This document shows, piece after piece, positions 8,029 through 15,846 of a DNA stretch of 64,000 nucleotides (position 1 is its first letter; each line of letters starts with the position of its first letter). The position numbers and the translations under genes are program-made. The stretch is from Demequina phytophila (GTDB lineage Bacteria; Actinomycetota; Actinomycetes; Actinomycetales; Demequinaceae). The stretch is taken from positions 1 through 64,000 of the forward strand of contig NZ_BBLW01000004.1 of the NCBI RefSeq assembly GCF_000971135.1, in the 5' to 3' direction. The notes under the pieces were generated by a model that was given only the letters and a program-made list of their open reading frames with translations, had not been told where the DNA came from and searched no databases.

Positions 8029-9668
8029 GCACTGCGCTGACGGCGGCGCTCGCACGCGAGGAGCAGCGCGGGATCGCCGCCAGCCGGGTCGAGCTCGCGG
8101 CGCTCGAGGAGCGCTCGCTCGCGCGGCTGCGCCGCGGCCGCACCGTGACGCGGGCGCTGGTCGCGGGCGGCTCCGCGGCGGTGGTGGGCGTGGTCGCGGT
8201 CGGGCTCGCGTGGGGCACCGACCCCTCCACCACGGCCGCGCCGGCGACCACCCCGTCGCCGTCTGTCTCGCCCGCGATCGACGAGTCGTGGGTGCCCACG
8301 GGTGGCAACGTGTCCGCGGAGGCGCTCATCGCGAGCTCGACGCCGCGCGTGCTCGGGCAGGACCTCGAGAAGCCACGTCAGGCGGCGCTGCTGTGCGAGA
8401 TGGACCCCGCGATCAACCCCTGGCGCGACGCCTACGCGACCGAGTCCACGCTCACGGAGACCAAGGAGTGCGAGGCCGTATGGGTGGGCGATGAGCCGCT
8501 GCTCACCGACGATTCCGTGTACGCGATGCTTCACGTGGGCGCCGACGCGACCGGCGGCCGCATGCTCCTCGACTGGGTCATGTACTCGCCGATGGAGACG
8601 GACCTCACGATCGACACCGCCGCGATCGCCGCGACGTTCGCGACCGCGCCCGACACCGTCTCACCGCCCGGGTTCCGCACCCGCGGCTCCTACGTGGGCG
8701 AGTCCCTGTGGGTGTCGCCCACCCAGCGGCTCGCGGTGCTGGGCAACGCGTCCGATCCGCGGTCGCTCGCCGATGGCGCGACCGCCCTGGGCAGCGCCGA
8801 GGTCGACACCCAGCCCCAGGGATCCGTGCTCCACTCCGACGAGGTCTGGGCCATCGCGCACGGCGACGTGGACCCCGAGGTGGTCCTCCAGGTCCGGGTC
8901 CCGCCCGACGGCGCGGCCGGCGGCCAGGAGCTGATCCTCGAGGTCCCCGTCAACGTCGAGGTCGACCAGATCGGCGTCACGGCGGAGAATCTTCTGACCG
9001 GCTGGGAGCCGCGCCGCCGCGAGGACGACCGGGACCCGTCCCGGCAGGCGGCCAGCCTGTGCGAGGTGCCCGAGTCCGCAGAGGCACCTCGCATGTTCAT
9101 CACCATGGACTGGGTGATGCCCTTCGAGACACTGGAGTGCGATCCGATCTGGCTGGATGAGCGGCTGCTCGGAGCGCCCCGCTACTCGATCGAGTACTCG
9201 AGCGAGCAGAACGGCGGGCCCGGCTCCCTGTACATGGACTGGCAGCTGGACCTCAACCTGGGTTCCGCCCTTCAGGTGGCGCAGTCGACGCTCCTGGTCG
9301 AGACGGCGCCGTCGACCGCCGGCTCGGAGGCCGACATGACGCGGGTCGAGACGCTCGGCTTCACCACGAGCGCATGGACCGCCGCGGGCACCCGGCTGCT
9401 TCCCGTCGCGAGCATGCTCGACGGGATCTTCGTGGGACACCTCCAGGGCGACAACGGCGTCTGGGGCGGCGCCTACGTGGACCCCTACACGCTCGGGGAC
9501 AACGCGGAGCTCACGCCCAAGGAGATCCGGCGCGCGATCGTCAAGGGCGCGCCATCGACCGCGCTGGTCGCGGTGCCGTTCGCCCGGGACTCGTCGCGCG
9601 TCCTGGTGCTCGAGGCACCCCTGGGCAAGCCCGAGATCCGCAAGTCGACGTTCGAGACCGAGGGCTGA
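8025..9668 (+). CDS. single-pass membrane partner, cassette 4
   Basis: The longest of the array membrane proteins, 547 residues: cytoplasmic N-terminus with ARLRRGRTVTR, one transmembrane helix (about 43-65), an Ala/Thr/Pro/Ser linker, then two modules. Module 1: LLCEMDPAINP...ECEAVWVGDEPLL. Module 2: SLCEVPESAEAP...LECDPIWLDERLL. It ends SRVLVLEAPLGKPE. Each module keeps the Cys pair and the V/I-W motif seen in cassettes 2 and 3. No enzyme motif was found. The most likely role is sensing or holding a sigma-like partner, inferred from context. Confidence 0.74.
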   Translation: MSTALTAALAREEQRGIAASRVELAALEERSLARLRRGRTVTRALVAGGSAAVVGVVAVGLAWGTDPSTTAAPATTPSPSVSPAIDESWVPTGGNVSAEALIASSTPRVLGQDLEKPRQAALLCEMDPAINPWRDAYATESTLTETKECEAVWVGDEPLLTDDSVYAMLHVGADATGGRMLLDWVMYSPMETDLTIDTAAIAATFATAPDTVSPPGFRTRGSYVGESLWVSPTQRLAVLGNASDPRSLADGATALGSAEVDTQPQGSVLHSDEVWAIAHGDVDPEVVLQVRVPPDGAAGGQELILEVPVNVEVDQIGVTAENLLTGWEPRRREDDRDPSRQAASLCEVPESAEAPRMFITMDWVMPFETLECDPIWLDERLLGAPRYSIEYSSEQNGGPGSLYMDWQLDLNLGSALQVAQSTLLVETAPSTAGSEADMTRVETLGFTTSAWTAAGTRLLPVASMLDGIFVGHLQGDNGVWGGAYVDPYTLGDNAELTPKEIRRAIVKGAPSTALVAVPFARDSSRVLVLEAPLGKPEIRKSTFETEG

Positions 9669-10208
9669 TCAGTCCACCTGCCGCCCATTGAGCTCCGCCC
9701 GGTGCTCGCGCCAGCCGGGCAGGTGGCGGTCCATCACGGCGTAGAAGCCAGGACCGTGGTTGGCCTCGATGAGGTGGGCGAGCTCGTGCACCACCACGTA
9801 CTCGACCAGGTGGTAGTCCTTGCGCGCGAGCTCGACGCTGAACGTCACGGTGCGCGTGGTCTTGTTGCAGCTGCCCCACCGCGAATGCATGATCCGCATC
9901 CGCCACGTGGGGTGCGGGACACCCATGCGGGGTACCCATTCGTCGAGCAGCGACTCGAGCACCGGCGCGAGCGACCGTCGCAGCGAGTCCGCCTCCGGCC
10001 CGGGCGCGAGCGGCGCCGGGTGATCGAGCGCCTCGGCCTGCTTGGCGGTGATCCACGCCGACTTCGAGCGCACCCACGCATCGATGTCGCGCTGCGGCAT
10101 GCGCATCGGGGCGCTCACGCGCACCTCGCCCGTGCCGTGGCGCACCACCATGCGCACGTTCTTCATCCGCTTGCGCGTGAGCGTGTAGGCGGGAACCGGG
10201 CCGGGCAT
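9669..10208 (-). CDS. YgjP-like (SprT/M48-type) metallopeptidase
   Basis: A 179-residue protein of the YgjP/DUF45 metal-dependent hydrolase family. The zincin signature HELAHLIEANHGPGFYAVM is near the C-terminus (about residues 142-160): two histidines of HExxH plus a third in NHGP(G)F. RWGSC, another family hallmark, lies upstream near residue 110. The start was set at 10208 (MPGPVPAY) because longer versions add low-complexity sequence without a ribosome binding site. It is the only - strand gene inside the sigma array and abuts the end of cassette 4 (stop to stop), so it looks like an insertion into an array that was once continuous. Substrate unknown. Confidence 0.88.
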   Translation of the reverse strand: MPGPVPAYTLTRKRMKNVRMVVRHGTGEVRVSAPMRMPQRDIDAWVRSKSAWITAKQAEALDHPAPLAPGPEADSLRRSLAPVLESLLDEWVPRMGVPHPTWRMRIMHSRWGSCNKTTRTVTFSVELARKDYHLVEYVVVHELAHLIEANHGPGFYAVMDRHLPGWREHRAELNGRQVD

Positions 10209-10249
10209 GCGACCACTGTAGGCGCGGCGTCCGACGCCACCCGCGCATC

Positions 10250-10267
10250 GTCCCCAACCTTGGGGAC
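10250..10267. promoter_or_regulatory. 18-bp perfect palindrome upstream of cassette 5
   Basis: GTCCCCAACCTTGGGGAC is an 8-bp inverted repeat around CC in the divergent gap between the YgjP-like gene and the fifth sigma gene, 42 bp before its ATG. It overlaps a GCATCGTCC copy of the dispersed motif. It could be an operator for either gene; no binding protein can be named. Confidence 0.45.
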
Positions 10268-10308
10268 CGTGGGTGCGTACTACCCGGCATGAGAGGGAAC
10301 CCGACCGC

Positions 10309-10860
10309 ATGAGCACCTGGGCGAGCATGCTCGACCGCCTGGTCCGCGAGCGCGGGCCCGCGCTGTTCGGCTATGCGTACGTGCTGACCGGCGACCGAGA
10401 GCGCGCGGAGGACCTGCTGCAGGATGCGCTGGTGCGCACCTTCCGCACGGGGCGGGCGCTCGGGTCGCTCGACTCGGCGCATGCGTATGTCAAGCGGTCC
10501 ATCACCACGGCGTTCATCGACTCGGGGCGGCGCGCGGCGGCACGGCCGCAGCCCGCAGGCGTCGACGTGCACGAGCGGCCCGACGTCGCGAGCGCTCCCG
10601 ACGCGTCCGGCACGGTGGACGATGCGCTGGACCTGCAGGCCGCCCTTCTCACCTTGTCGCCGCGCGAGCGGGCGTGCGTGGTGCTGCGCTACCTCGAGGA
10701 CATGACGGTCGCCGGCGTCGCGCAGGCGCTCGGGCTGGCCGAGGGCACCGTCAAGCGCTACCTGTCCGACGGCGTGGCCCGCCTGCGCGAGGCGGCGCCC
10801 GGAGTCGACTTCACCCCCGCCGAGACCGTCCCGATCCATCCGCATGGAGGCACATCATGA
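10309..10860 (+). CDS. SigE-family (ECF-like) sigma factor, cassette 5
   Basis: A 183-residue sigma-70 family protein with both functional regions intact. Region 2: LFGYAYVLTGD, AEDLLQDALVRTF, AHAYVKRSITTAFIDSGRRAA. Region 4: LSPRERACVVLRYLEDMT and the helix-turn-helix VAQALGLAEGTVKRYLSDG. The ATG 10309 has GAGAGGGAA upstream. It lacks the DxxDAxEGG tail of the other four. It is coupled by ATGA to a membrane protein whose ectodomain is MltG-like rather than the cysteine-pair type, so this cassette has exchanged its sensor part. Confidence 0.9.
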   Translation: MSTWASMLDRLVRERGPALFGYAYVLTGDRERAEDLLQDALVRTFRTGRALGSLDSAHAYVKRSITTAFIDSGRRAAARPQPAGVDVHERPDVASAPDASGTVDDALDLQAALLTLSPRERACVVLRYLEDMTVAGVAQALGLAEGTVKRYLSDGVARLREAAPGVDFTPAETVPIHPHGGTS

Positions 10861-11807
10861 GCACCGCGCACCAGGCACTTCGCGACCTCGAGCGTTCCGG
10901 GGCCGCCACCTTCGACGCCACCCGCCTCGCGGGCGACCTCTCCCCCGTCACCCGGCGGGTGCGTCGGCATCGTGCCGTGCGTGCCGGCGCGGGGTCCGTG
11001 GCCGGGCTGGCGGTGCTGGGCGCGGGAGCTTACGGGGTGCTGCGGTGGGGCACCGACCGCACCGTTGCGCCCGCCGTCACCTCGCCCGCACCGACGCCGA
11101 GCACGTCGGGGGCACACGGCCCGTCGCCTTCGCCGTCCGTGGCCGCACCAGAGCTGACCGCCGCAGACCTGGTGATCCCTGGCGAGCGCGTCGACGACAC
11201 CATCGCACGGCTCGCGGCGCACTACGGTGCCTCCGAGAACAGCGTCCGCGAGGCGATGGTGCTCGCGCTGCCGCCGGAGGCGAACGGCGAGCCTGAAGGC
11301 TGGGTCGCACCGGGCGACTTCCCCGCCCCGGCGACCGCCCAGGAGGCGGCGGGGATGCTGGTCGCGAGCCAGCTTCAGAACTTGGAGTCCATGGGCGTCG
11401 CCCGCGAGGACTGGCTGCGCACGGTCACCCTCGCGTCGATCCTGGTGAAAGAGGCACCGGATCCGTACGACCAGCCTGCGGTGTCGAGCGTGATCTGGAA
11501 CCGCCTCGACGCCGGGATGATGCTCGAGCTCGAGTCGCCGCTGATCTACATCACCCGTGCCGATGAGCGCACGGTGTCCGACGACGGCTTCGCGGTCGAC
11601 TCGCCGTACAACACCTTCATGTACGAGGGGCTCCCGCCGGCGCCCATCGGCGCCTCAGACCTCGGGGCGATCGACTCCGCCGCGCACCCCTCCGCGGGCT
11701 CTCAGCTGTACTTTGTGCGCGACCCGAAGTCCGGCGCGGTGCTGCTCGCGGAGACATTCGAGGAGCACCGCCAGAATCTCATCGAGGTGGGTCTCCTCGA
11801 CGAGTGA
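10857..11807 (+). CDS. membrane protein with MltG/YceG-like ectodomain, cassette 5
   Basis: A 316-residue protein. Its N-terminus is of the array type (MSTAHQALRDLE...RRVRRHRAVR, transmembrane helix about 46-64, linker TVAPAVTSPAP). It is fused to a C-terminal MltG/YceG-like region from about residue 175: LASILVKE, IWNRLDAGMMLELESPLIY, SPYNTFMYEGLPPAPIG, AHPSAGSQLYFVRD, FEEHRQNL. MltG enzymes are inner-membrane endolytic transglycosylases that cut nascent peptidoglycan. The family signature ASIVEKE reads ASILVKE here, so the first glutamate is valine and only the second remains; activity is uncertain. A glycan-sensing role in controlling the coupled sigma factor is an attractive inference. 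It is shorter than typical full-length MltG. Confidence 0.8.
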   Translation: MSTAHQALRDLERSGAATFDATRLAGDLSPVTRRVRRHRAVRAGAGSVAGLAVLGAGAYGVLRWGTDRTVAPAVTSPAPTPSTSGAHGPSPSPSVAAPELTAADLVIPGERVDDTIARLAAHYGASENSVREAMVLALPPEANGEPEGWVAPGDFPAPATAQEAAGMLVASQLQNLESMGVAREDWLRTVTLASILVKEAPDPYDQPAVSSVIWNRLDAGMMLELESPLIYITRADERTVSDDGFAVDSPYNTFMYEGLPPAPIGASDLGAIDSAAHPSAGSQLYFVRDPKSGAVLLAETFEEHRQNLIEVGLLDE

Positions 11808-11816
11808 GCGGGTCGC

Positions 11817-12941
11817 TCAGCCCTCGGGCGCGGGGACCACCTCGCGGGTCCACCCGTGGCGGTCCTCGGCGCGGCCGTACTGGATGTCGGTGAGCAGCGC
11901 GCGCATCGCGGTCGCGACGGACGGGCCGTCCTCCTCCGAGCGCTCGGGCAGCGAGACGTCGAGGTCGTCGGAGACCAGGCGCGCGATCGGGGTCACCACG
12001 GCGGCGGTGCCCACGGCGAACAGCTCGGCGATGTCGCCGGACTCGATGCCCTCGACCAGCTCCGTCAGCGCGATGTCGCGCTCCTCGACCGTGCGGCCCT
12101 CGTCACGGAGAAGCGTGAGGATCGAGTCGCGGGTGACGCCAGGAAGGATGGTGCCGGACAGGCGGGGCGTGAGGATGGACCCGTCCGCGCGCACCGCGAC
12201 CAGGTTCATGCCGCCGAGCTCCTCGACGTAGGTGTCCTCACGCGCGTCGAGGAACAGCACCTGCCCGCAGCCATGCTCCTTCGCCTCCTTCTGCGGCAGC
12301 ATGCTGGCGGCGTAGTTGCCGGCGGTCTTGGTGTCGCCCGTGCCGCCCGCATTGGCGCGGTGGTAGCCGCGCGAGACCCAGATCGAGACGCCCACGTCGC
12401 CGTTCGACAGGTAGTCGCCCACAGGCGACGCGGTCACGATGAAGTCGACCTCCGCGGCGGGCTGCACCAGCAGGCTGGCTTCGGTCGCGATGACCAGGGG
12501 GCGCAGGTACAGGCTCGCTCCCTCGGCGCCCGCCACCCAGTTCTGGTCGGCCTCGACCAGCGCCTCGACGGCCGCGAGGAAGTCCTCCTCCGACACCTCG
12601 GGCAGCGCCATGCGGCGGCAGCTCGACGCGAGGCGCGCGGCGTTGGCCTCCGGACGGAACAGGCGGATCGATCCGTCCTCCCAGCGGTACGCCTTGAGGC
12701 CTTCGAAGGCCTGCTGGGCGTAGTGGAGCACGGCGGCGCCGGGGTGCATCGGGATGGGGGCCAGCGGGACGATGCGGCGGTCGGCCCAGCCGTCCTCCTC
12801 GCGCCAGGTGGCACGCGCCATGTGGTCGGTGAAGACCTTGCCGAAGACCGGGTCCTCCATCGCGATCCAGCGCTCCTCGTCCGTCGCGGGACGACGGTTG
12901 GGGATGACGGTGAACTGTGCGGTGGGCGCCTGCGTCTCCAT
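11817..12941 (-). CDS. ilvE: branched-chain amino acid aminotransferase (first copy)
   Basis: A 374-residue fold-type IV PLP enzyme that transaminates 2-keto acids to Ile, Leu and Val in the cytoplasm. The lysine that binds PLP is K205 in GTGDTKTAGNYAASML. Other family marks: HYAQQAFEGLKAYR near 73-87, LYLRPL near 144, EELGGMNL near 241, and GIESGDIAEL...GTAAVVTPIA near 305-325. A second ilvE lies at 22372. The two differ around the active lysine (TGDTKTAGN against TGAAKCGGN), so they may differ in substrate. It is last in the - strand run beginning at the toxin-antitoxin genes and converges on cassette 5. Confidence 0.95.
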   Translation of the reverse strand: METQAPTAQFTVIPNRRPATDEERWIAMEDPVFGKVFTDHMARATWREEDGWADRRIVPLAPIPMHPGAAVLHYAQQAFEGLKAYRWEDGSIRLFRPEANAARLASSCRRMALPEVSEEDFLAAVEALVEADQNWVAGAEGASLYLRPLVIATEASLLVQPAAEVDFIVTASPVGDYLSNGDVGVSIWVSRGYHRANAGGTGDTKTAGNYAASMLPQKEAKEHGCGQVLFLDAREDTYVEELGGMNLVAVRADGSILTPRLSGTILPGVTRDSILTLLRDEGRTVEERDIALTELVEGIESGDIAELFAVGTAAVVTPIARLVSDDLDVSLPERSEEDGPSVATAMRALLTDIQYGRAEDRHGWTREVVPAPEG

Positions 12942-12967
12942 GGGGCGAGCCTAGACCCGTCGCGACA

Positions 12968-13339
12968 TCACGAGCGCGGCTCGATCCTGAGCCGAGCAGC
13001 GATCGACGCCACATCGTCGAGCGTGCCGTCCGCGATCGCCCAGACCAGGTCGAAGGCCTCCGCCTGAGTCCCGGTCACCCTGAAGCCGTTGAATCCGACG
13101 AACACAACCGTCGCCAGCCATCCGAGCCGCTTGTTCCCATCCGCGAGCGCGTGGTTGTTGACCAGGGAATGCAGCAGCGCCGCCGCCTTGAGGGAGAGCG
13201 TTGGATACGCGTCTGCACCCATGAGGGTGGTGCCTGGCCGCGCGAGGGCCGATTCGAGCAGGCCGACGTCGCGCACCGGACCGAGTCCCGCCACTCGGAC
13301 CATGGCGAGGAGCTCGTCGAGCTCGATGTACTCCGGCAT
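12968..13339 (-). CDS. doc: Doc-type Fic-fold toxin
   Basis: A 123-residue Fic/Doc protein. The active motif HALADGNKR spans residues 63-71: the Fic histidine, an acidic residue, and the N-K-R of Doc in place of the second arginine of AMPylating Fic proteins. Doc proteins inactivate EF-Tu by phosphorylation. Length and the PEYIELDELLAM start fit the Doc family. It starts 3 nt after the end of a ribbon-helix-helix antitoxin gene, the usual antitoxin-first order, so both are made from one transcript. Confidence 0.88.
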   Translation of the reverse strand: MPEYIELDELLAMVRVAGLGPVRDVGLLESALARPGTTLMGADAYPTLSLKAAALLHSLVNNHALADGNKRLGWLATVVFVGFNGFRVTGTQAEAFDLVWAIADGTLDDVASIAARLRIEPRS

Positions 13340-13342
13340 GCG

Positions 13343-13549
13343 CTACTCGGAGCCGAGTCGCGCGAGAGTCTCGCTCCACTCCTGCAGCGCCTCATCCGTG
13401 AGCGACGCGAGCCTCTTGCTCCGGCTCAGCTTCTCGGCTCGTTCCAGGACCGCGCGACGCACGATCTCCTGACGCGAGAGCCCCTCTTCTCGAGCGAGGA
13501 GCTCAAGCGCGTCCTCGAGCACAGAGTCTGTCCGCAGAGTCATCGCCAT
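13343..13549 (-). CDS. ribbon-helix-helix antitoxin partner of Doc
   Basis: A 68-residue protein: beta-strand-like MAMTLRTDS, then two amphipathic helices (VLEDALELLAREEGLSRQEIVRRAVLERA), then a charged tail suited to binding the toxin. This is the CopG/Arc-type ribbon-helix-helix layout of many antitoxins that repress their own operon. It replaces the more usual Phd partner. Direct repeats just upstream of its start are a likely operator. Confidence 0.8.
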   Translation of the reverse strand: MAMTLRTDSVLEDALELLAREEGLSRQEIVRRAVLERAEKLSRSKRLASLTDEALQEWSETLARLGSE

Positions 13550-13557
13550 GATTCGAC

Positions 13558-13578
13558 GGTATCACTCTGGTATCACTC
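13558..13578. promoter_or_regulatory. tandem GGTATCACTC repeats, likely antitoxin operator
   Basis: GGTATCACTC occurs at 13558-13567 and again at 13569-13578, an 11-bp period, 9 to 29 bp upstream of the antitoxin ATG. Ribbon-helix-helix antitoxins commonly bind such tandem sites for autoregulation. The role is inferred from position and spacing. Confidence 0.5.
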
Positions 13579-13905
13579 CGGCAACGGCCTCGCCACGCTG
13601 ATGACCGTGCCCGCCACCACGGCGACCGCGTGCACCCCGAGCAGGATCGGGGCGCCGAGCACGGCGTAGAGCGGCAGCGCCGCGAGAAGGATCAGCGTGC
13701 GGGCCACGATGGTGGGGGTCCGGCCCAGGGGACGGCGCGCCTTCGGCGAGAGGTACGTGCCCCAGAAGGCCGCGACGGCGACGGGCAACGCGACCGCGAG
13801 CGCCCAGCTGAACGGGCCGTCGAACCGTGCGAGCGGCCACCAGGCGAGCGAGAACAGCAGGGACAGCTCCGCGAGGAAGACGAGAGTCGCGCCGAACCAT
13901 CGCAT
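13573..13905 (-). CDS. YrdB-like (DUF2568) membrane protein
   Basis: A 110-residue integral membrane protein with three to four hydrophobic helices and the motif AAFWGTYLSPKARRPL in the middle, typical of the YrdB/DUF2568 family of unknown function. The pattern matches over nearly the whole length. It starts 11 nt after the stop of the preceding - strand gene (13917-14798), so the two are likely co-transcribed. Its 3' end overlaps the tandem repeats before the antitoxin. Confidence 0.75.
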   Translation of the reverse strand: MRWFGATLVFLAELSLLFSLAWWPLARFDGPFSWALAVALPVAVAAFWGTYLSPKARRPLGRTPTIVARTLILLAALPLYAVLGAPILLGVHAVAVVAGTVISVARPLPE

Positions 13906-13916
13906 GCCGCGCTCCC

Positions 13917-14798
13917 CTACAGTTGGATCCGTCCGGGACGGGCAGCAGGGCCCTTGGGCTCGGGCTCGGTCGGCTCAGCCGCCTTCGAGGAGACCACGTT
14001 CGCGGCGGTCGCGTCGGCGAGGTCCGCGAGCGGGATCGCGTGGTCGATCCGGGCCCAGTTGCGCTTGAAGTCGGCGGCGATCGCCGCCTCGACGTCGCGC
14101 TCGACGGCCCGCGCCGCGCTCTTCCCGCTGTCGCCGCCCTCGTGCTTGGCGGTCGCAAGCCGCGTCGCGGCCGCGAGTCGGAGGTCACGGACCGTCCACC
14201 AGTGGTCGACGAACGCGTCGCGCGCGTCGTGCAGCAGCTGCTGCGCCCGCCGGTACCGGACGATCTCGGCGACCAGAGCATCGTCCCCCGTCATGGCCGC
14301 GTGGGCCTCGGGGTTGTCGATGCGCGGGATGACGTCGGCGGGCGTCGGGTCCTTGAGGATCGCCTGCCGCGCGAGCTTGGTCACCAGCTTGTGCTCGAGG
14401 GTCTGCGGGGCGGCCGCCATGACCGTCTCGATGCGCAGGTCGAGCGCGCGTCCGCGCACGGTCATGTCCTCGAGCGCGCGGCTGATCTCGAGCAGCATGT
14501 CGATGGCGGGGACGGCCTCGCGCTGGCGGGTGGTGCCGCGCTCGAGGCGCGCCACCTGCTCGCGCAGGCCGCGGGTGATCTCCTCGGCGGGGACCAGCGA
14601 GGTGGGGTCCTTGGGCAGCGGCGGGGTGAGCAGGTCGTGCGCGCTGGACAGGGCGATCGGCGCCTCCTGCGCGAAGGCGCGGCGTCGGGTACGGCGCTCC
14701 TCGACGCGGCGCGACAGGTCCATGAAGCCCCCCACCGACGCGCCCGCGAACAGGGCGATGATCAGGCCGGGGACCAGGAACGACCAGTCGATCGACAT
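13917..14798 (-). CDS. membrane-anchored hypothetical protein
   Basis: A 293-residue protein of unrecognised family. A hydrophobic N-terminal helix (about 6-25, WSFLVPGLIIALFAGASVGGF) is followed by a charged segment RRVEERRTRRR and a long alpha-helical body rich in Ala, Arg and Glu with no cysteine. The C-terminus is Pro-rich (PEPKGPAARPG). The layout suggests one membrane anchor with a cytoplasmic helical domain. Probably in one transcript with the YrdB-like gene. Confidence 0.65.
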   Translation of the reverse strand: MSIDWSFLVPGLIIALFAGASVGGFMDLSRRVEERRTRRRAFAQEAPIALSSAHDLLTPPLPKDPTSLVPAEEITRGLREQVARLERGTTRQREAVPAIDMLLEISRALEDMTVRGRALDLRIETVMAAAPQTLEHKLVTKLARQAILKDPTPADVIPRIDNPEAHAAMTGDDALVAEIVRYRRAQQLLHDARDAFVDHWWTVRDLRLAAATRLATAKHEGGDSGKSAARAVERDVEAAIAADFKRNWARIDHAIPLADLADATAANVVSSKAAEPTEPEPKGPAARPGRIQL

Positions 14799-14855
14799 GT
14801 CTCGAATCTAGGGCAGGCGCGAGCGCCGGACCAGGACCCTGGGCGCATACGCGTG

Positions 14856-15104
14856 CTACATGCGGGTGGTGCGGAGGTCGTCGAGGCGGAGCCAGGCACG
14901 ATGCTCGGCGAGGGTGACCAGGTGCTGGTGCACCAGCGCGCCCTCCTTGAGCTTGTCGTAGGACTCGCGCACCAGGCGCTGGATCAGCGCGCGGTCGAAC
15001 TCCATGAAGTGCTGGGAGAGATGGGTGACAGCGTCGTCGAGCGCGCGGTCGACGTGCTCGTGGGCGTGCTCGCGGTCGAACTGGTTCGCCGGGGTGATGG
15101 TCAT
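14856..15104 (-). CDS. small three-helix-bundle-like protein
   Basis: An 82-residue mostly helical protein (HEHVDRALDDAVTHLSQHFMEFDRALIQRLVRESYDKL). Its layout resembles the small actinobacterial proteins annotated as three-helix-bundle dimerization proteins; that match is from memory only. The start was placed at 15104 (MTITPANQF) because AAGGGAGA precedes it; an upstream in-frame start would add 13 residues without a ribosome binding site. Function unknown. Confidence 0.6.
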   Translation of the reverse strand: MTITPANQFDREHAHEHVDRALDDAVTHLSQHFMEFDRALIQRLVRESYDKLKEGALVHQHLVTLAEHRAWLRLDDLRTTRM

Positions 15105-15200
15105 GGCGGTCTCCCTTCCGCGCCGTTGCGGAGGCGTGTTCACCTGCTGTTCATCTTCTCGCGCGGCTCGGTGCGTCGCAATCGCGCCCGGCCCGTCGCG

Positions 15201-15794
15201 CTACTGTCCCGCTGGCACCAGGATCTTCTCGAGCTGCGCCCATCCGGCGTCGAGCGCGGCCGGGTCGACGGCGCCGCTGAGCGGGACGGTGAGGTTGGTG
15301 ACGTTCCACATGCCCGTGCCAGCGTCGAGCGCGAGCGCGAAGTCCCCGTCGTTGGTGGCGGCGTCCGCGCCGGGCCAGGCATAGGTGATCCAGTCGTCGG
15401 CCGCAGGCATCGCCGTGATAGGCCGCAGCGCGTACTGCGTGGCCACTGTGCCGAGCTCGGCGTCCTCCGCGACGTCGAGCGCGAATCGACCGTCGTCGCG
15501 GAAGGATACGTCTACCACGCCCGCGTAGTCGTCCGTGATCGCGAGCCCACGCTCCGCGAGGCTGTCCGTGGCATCGTTCGAGCCACCGGAGAAGATCCAC
15601 ATGCCCACGCCGACGGCCGCCGCGATCACGAGCACCATCGCGACGGGGATGATCCACACGCGTTCACGCGCCTCGGGCGGCTCCGCGCCGTCGCCGCCGG
15701 GGTTCACGCCCGCGATGCGCGGATCGCGCGCCTTGCTCGTGTGATGGCTGGCCGGCCCCAGCACGAACCGATTGACCCCAGCAGACGGATCCAC
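15201..15794 (-). CDS. single-pass membrane hypothetical protein
   Basis: A 197-residue protein: about 46 cytoplasmic residues, one transmembrane helix (about 47-68, VWIIPVAMVLVIAAAVGVGMW), then a soluble extracytoplasmic domain of about 125 residues. No cysteine, enzyme motif or lipobox is present. The domain reads as beta-rich. The family is not recognised; neighbours give no functional clue. Confidence 0.65.
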   Translation of the reverse strand: MDPSAGVNRFVLGPASHHTSKARDPRIAGVNPGGDGAEPPEARERVWIIPVAMVLVIAAAVGVGMWIFSGGSNDATDSLAERGLAITDDYAGVVDVSFRDDGRFALDVAEDAELGTVATQYALRPITAMPAADDWITYAWPGADAATNDGDFALALDAGTGMWNVTNLTVPLSGAVDPAALDAGWAQLEKILVPAGQ

Positions 15795-15846
15795 GGCTAC
15801 CCCCCTCGGTATGGTCCGGAGCCTAGCGTCCAGGCACGATGCGCGG

